33,074 nucleotides of DNA from assembly GCA_018650185.1 (NCBI GenBank), contig JABIGL010000184.1, positions 1 to 33,074 of the forward strand, in the 5' to 3' direction. Of this stretch, positions 32,384-33,074 are shown one piece after another (position 1 is the first letter of the stretch; each line of letters begins with the position of its first letter). Source of the stretch: Chloroflexota bacterium (GTDB taxonomy: Bacteria; Chloroflexota; Dehalococcoidia; Lucifugimonadales; Lucifugimonadaceae). Below the pieces are notes generated by a model. The model made no database searches and was not told the DNA's origin. It saw nothing but the letters and a program-made list of their open reading frames with translations. The translations under genes were made by a program, and so were the position numbers.

Positions 32384-33074
32384 CTACGACTGAATCGAAT
32401 ACCCGCCGTCAACCGGAATCGCCGTTCCGGTCACGAAATCTGAGGCAGAAGTGGCCAGGAACACGGCCGTACCCGCCAACTCCTGGGGCTTCCCCCAGCG
32501 CTGGGCTGGTGTCCGCGCACGGATCGTCTCGTAGCGCTCCGGAACATTCACCTTCAGAGTGTTGGTCATATCCGTATCGATCCACCCCGGCAGGATAGAG
32601 TTCACCTGGATATTGTCCTTGGCCCACGCAGAGGCACAGGCCTTGGTGAACTGCACCACGCCACCCTTGCTGGACGCATATGGAGCCAGCGTCTCGTGGG
32701 CGAAGATCGACATCATCGAACCGATGTTGATCACCTTCCCGCCGCCACGTTTCACCATCTCCGGGTGTGCCGCCTTCGACATCAGGAACACACCGGTCAG
32801 GTTCACGTCGATCACTGACTGCCACTCTTCAAGCGTCAACTCGTGCGGCAGCTTCCGTACGTTCACTCCGGAGTTGTTGACCACGACATCCAGCCCGCCG
32901 AACCGACCCACACATGCAGCGACCGCTGAGTCCACGTCTGCACCGTCGGCTACATCACAGCTGATACTGATCGCTTCTACGCCTAGCGCCTCGATCTCGG
33001 CTACCGCTGCTGCACTTTTGTCCTGATTACGCGCTGCTATGGCGACGTTTGCACCGGCTCGTGCCATTCCCAGC
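32384..33074 (-). CDS. Short-chain dehydrogenase/reductase (N-terminus beyond window)
   Basis: At least 229 codons in view. The frame continues through LG before MARAGANVAIAARNQ to the window edge, so the GxxxGxG motif lies outside or is just cut. Visible features: the NNSG motif (typical NNAG), SIDVNLTGVF-like VIDVNLTGVFLMS, INIGSMMS, catalytic Y and K in APYASSKGG, ILPGWIDTDM and the C-terminal GTAIPVDGGY. The Arg after beta-2 (AARNQDK) favours NADP(H). Gluconate 5-dehydrogenase and 2-deoxy-gluconate dehydrogenase relatives look like this, but the substrate is not shown. Confidence 0.88.
   Translation of the reverse strand, partial: LGMARAGANVAIAARNQDKSAAAVAEIEALGVEAISISCDVADGADVDSAVAACVGRFGGLDVVVNNSGVNVRKLPHELTLEEWQSVIDVNLTGVFLMSKAAHPEMVKRGGGKVINIGSMMSIFAHETLAPYASSKGGVVQFTKACASAWAKDNIQVNSILPGWIDTDMTNTLKVNVPERYETIRARTPAQRWGKPQELAGTAVFLATSASDFVTGTAIPVDGGYSIQS

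Overview
The window reads as bacterial chromosome of moderately high GC. It carries about 23 to 25 genes on both strands, no rRNA or tRNA, no phage genes and no CRISPR array. No phylogenetic marker settles the host. The mix of enolase-superfamily, 2-hydroxyacid dehydrogenase, SelA-like, old-yellow-enzyme and SDR genes, the frequent GTG/TTG starts, and the ribosomal L28 - fatty-acid kinase - DegV - RecG block together suggest a free-living Chloroflexota (SAR202/Dehalococcoidia-like) or a related lineage. That assignment is inference.

Left part (1-7.5 kb): the start of a membrane-anchored beta-propeller gene (-), a MenC-type enolase-superfamily enzyme (-), a stand-alone AceE/transketolase-like ThDP enzyme (+), a zinc-ribbon/HTH protein derived from an IS1595-type transposase and lacking the catalytic domain (-), an AT-rich non-coding island with a strong palindrome, a serine/alanine-glyoxylate aminotransferase (-), and a GNAT acetyltransferase (+).

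Cell-surface part (7.6-13.5 kb): an O-antigen-ligase-like polytopic protein with a C-terminal repeat region, an FN3/PKD lipoprotein with a Pro-Thr linker, a remnant of a fumarylacetoacetate hydrolase, and a secreted multidomain protein closed by a perfect hairpin.

Housekeeping part (13.6-21.4 kb): argH and rpe overlap by 4 nt. rpmB (-) faces away from fakA - fakB/degV - recG.

Redox part (21.5-24.1 kb): a DHRS6-like SDR, then an old yellow enzyme whose best start is a rare AUC, then a peroxiredoxin-like gene whose peroxidatic cysteine codon is an in-frame TGA. I read the last as a selenoprotein (U44-x-x-C47). It ends in a perfect bidirectional terminator shared with a small AT-hook protein gene on the other strand.

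Right part (24.4-33 kb): a LysR regulator, a small membrane protein (-), two adjacent membrane genes that together hold three copies of one ~100-residue unit, a strong terminator, a two-gene operon of a SelA-like PLP enzyme and a D-2-hydroxyacid dehydrogenase (-), an orphan hybrid-sensor-type histidine kinase with degenerate ATP-lid motifs (-), and an SDR that runs off the window (-).

The strongest observation is the selenoprotein, which ordinary gene calling would report as a truncated 114-residue ORF. Next are the AUC start of its neighbour, the triplicated membrane unit, and the standalone transposase-derived DNA-binding protein.
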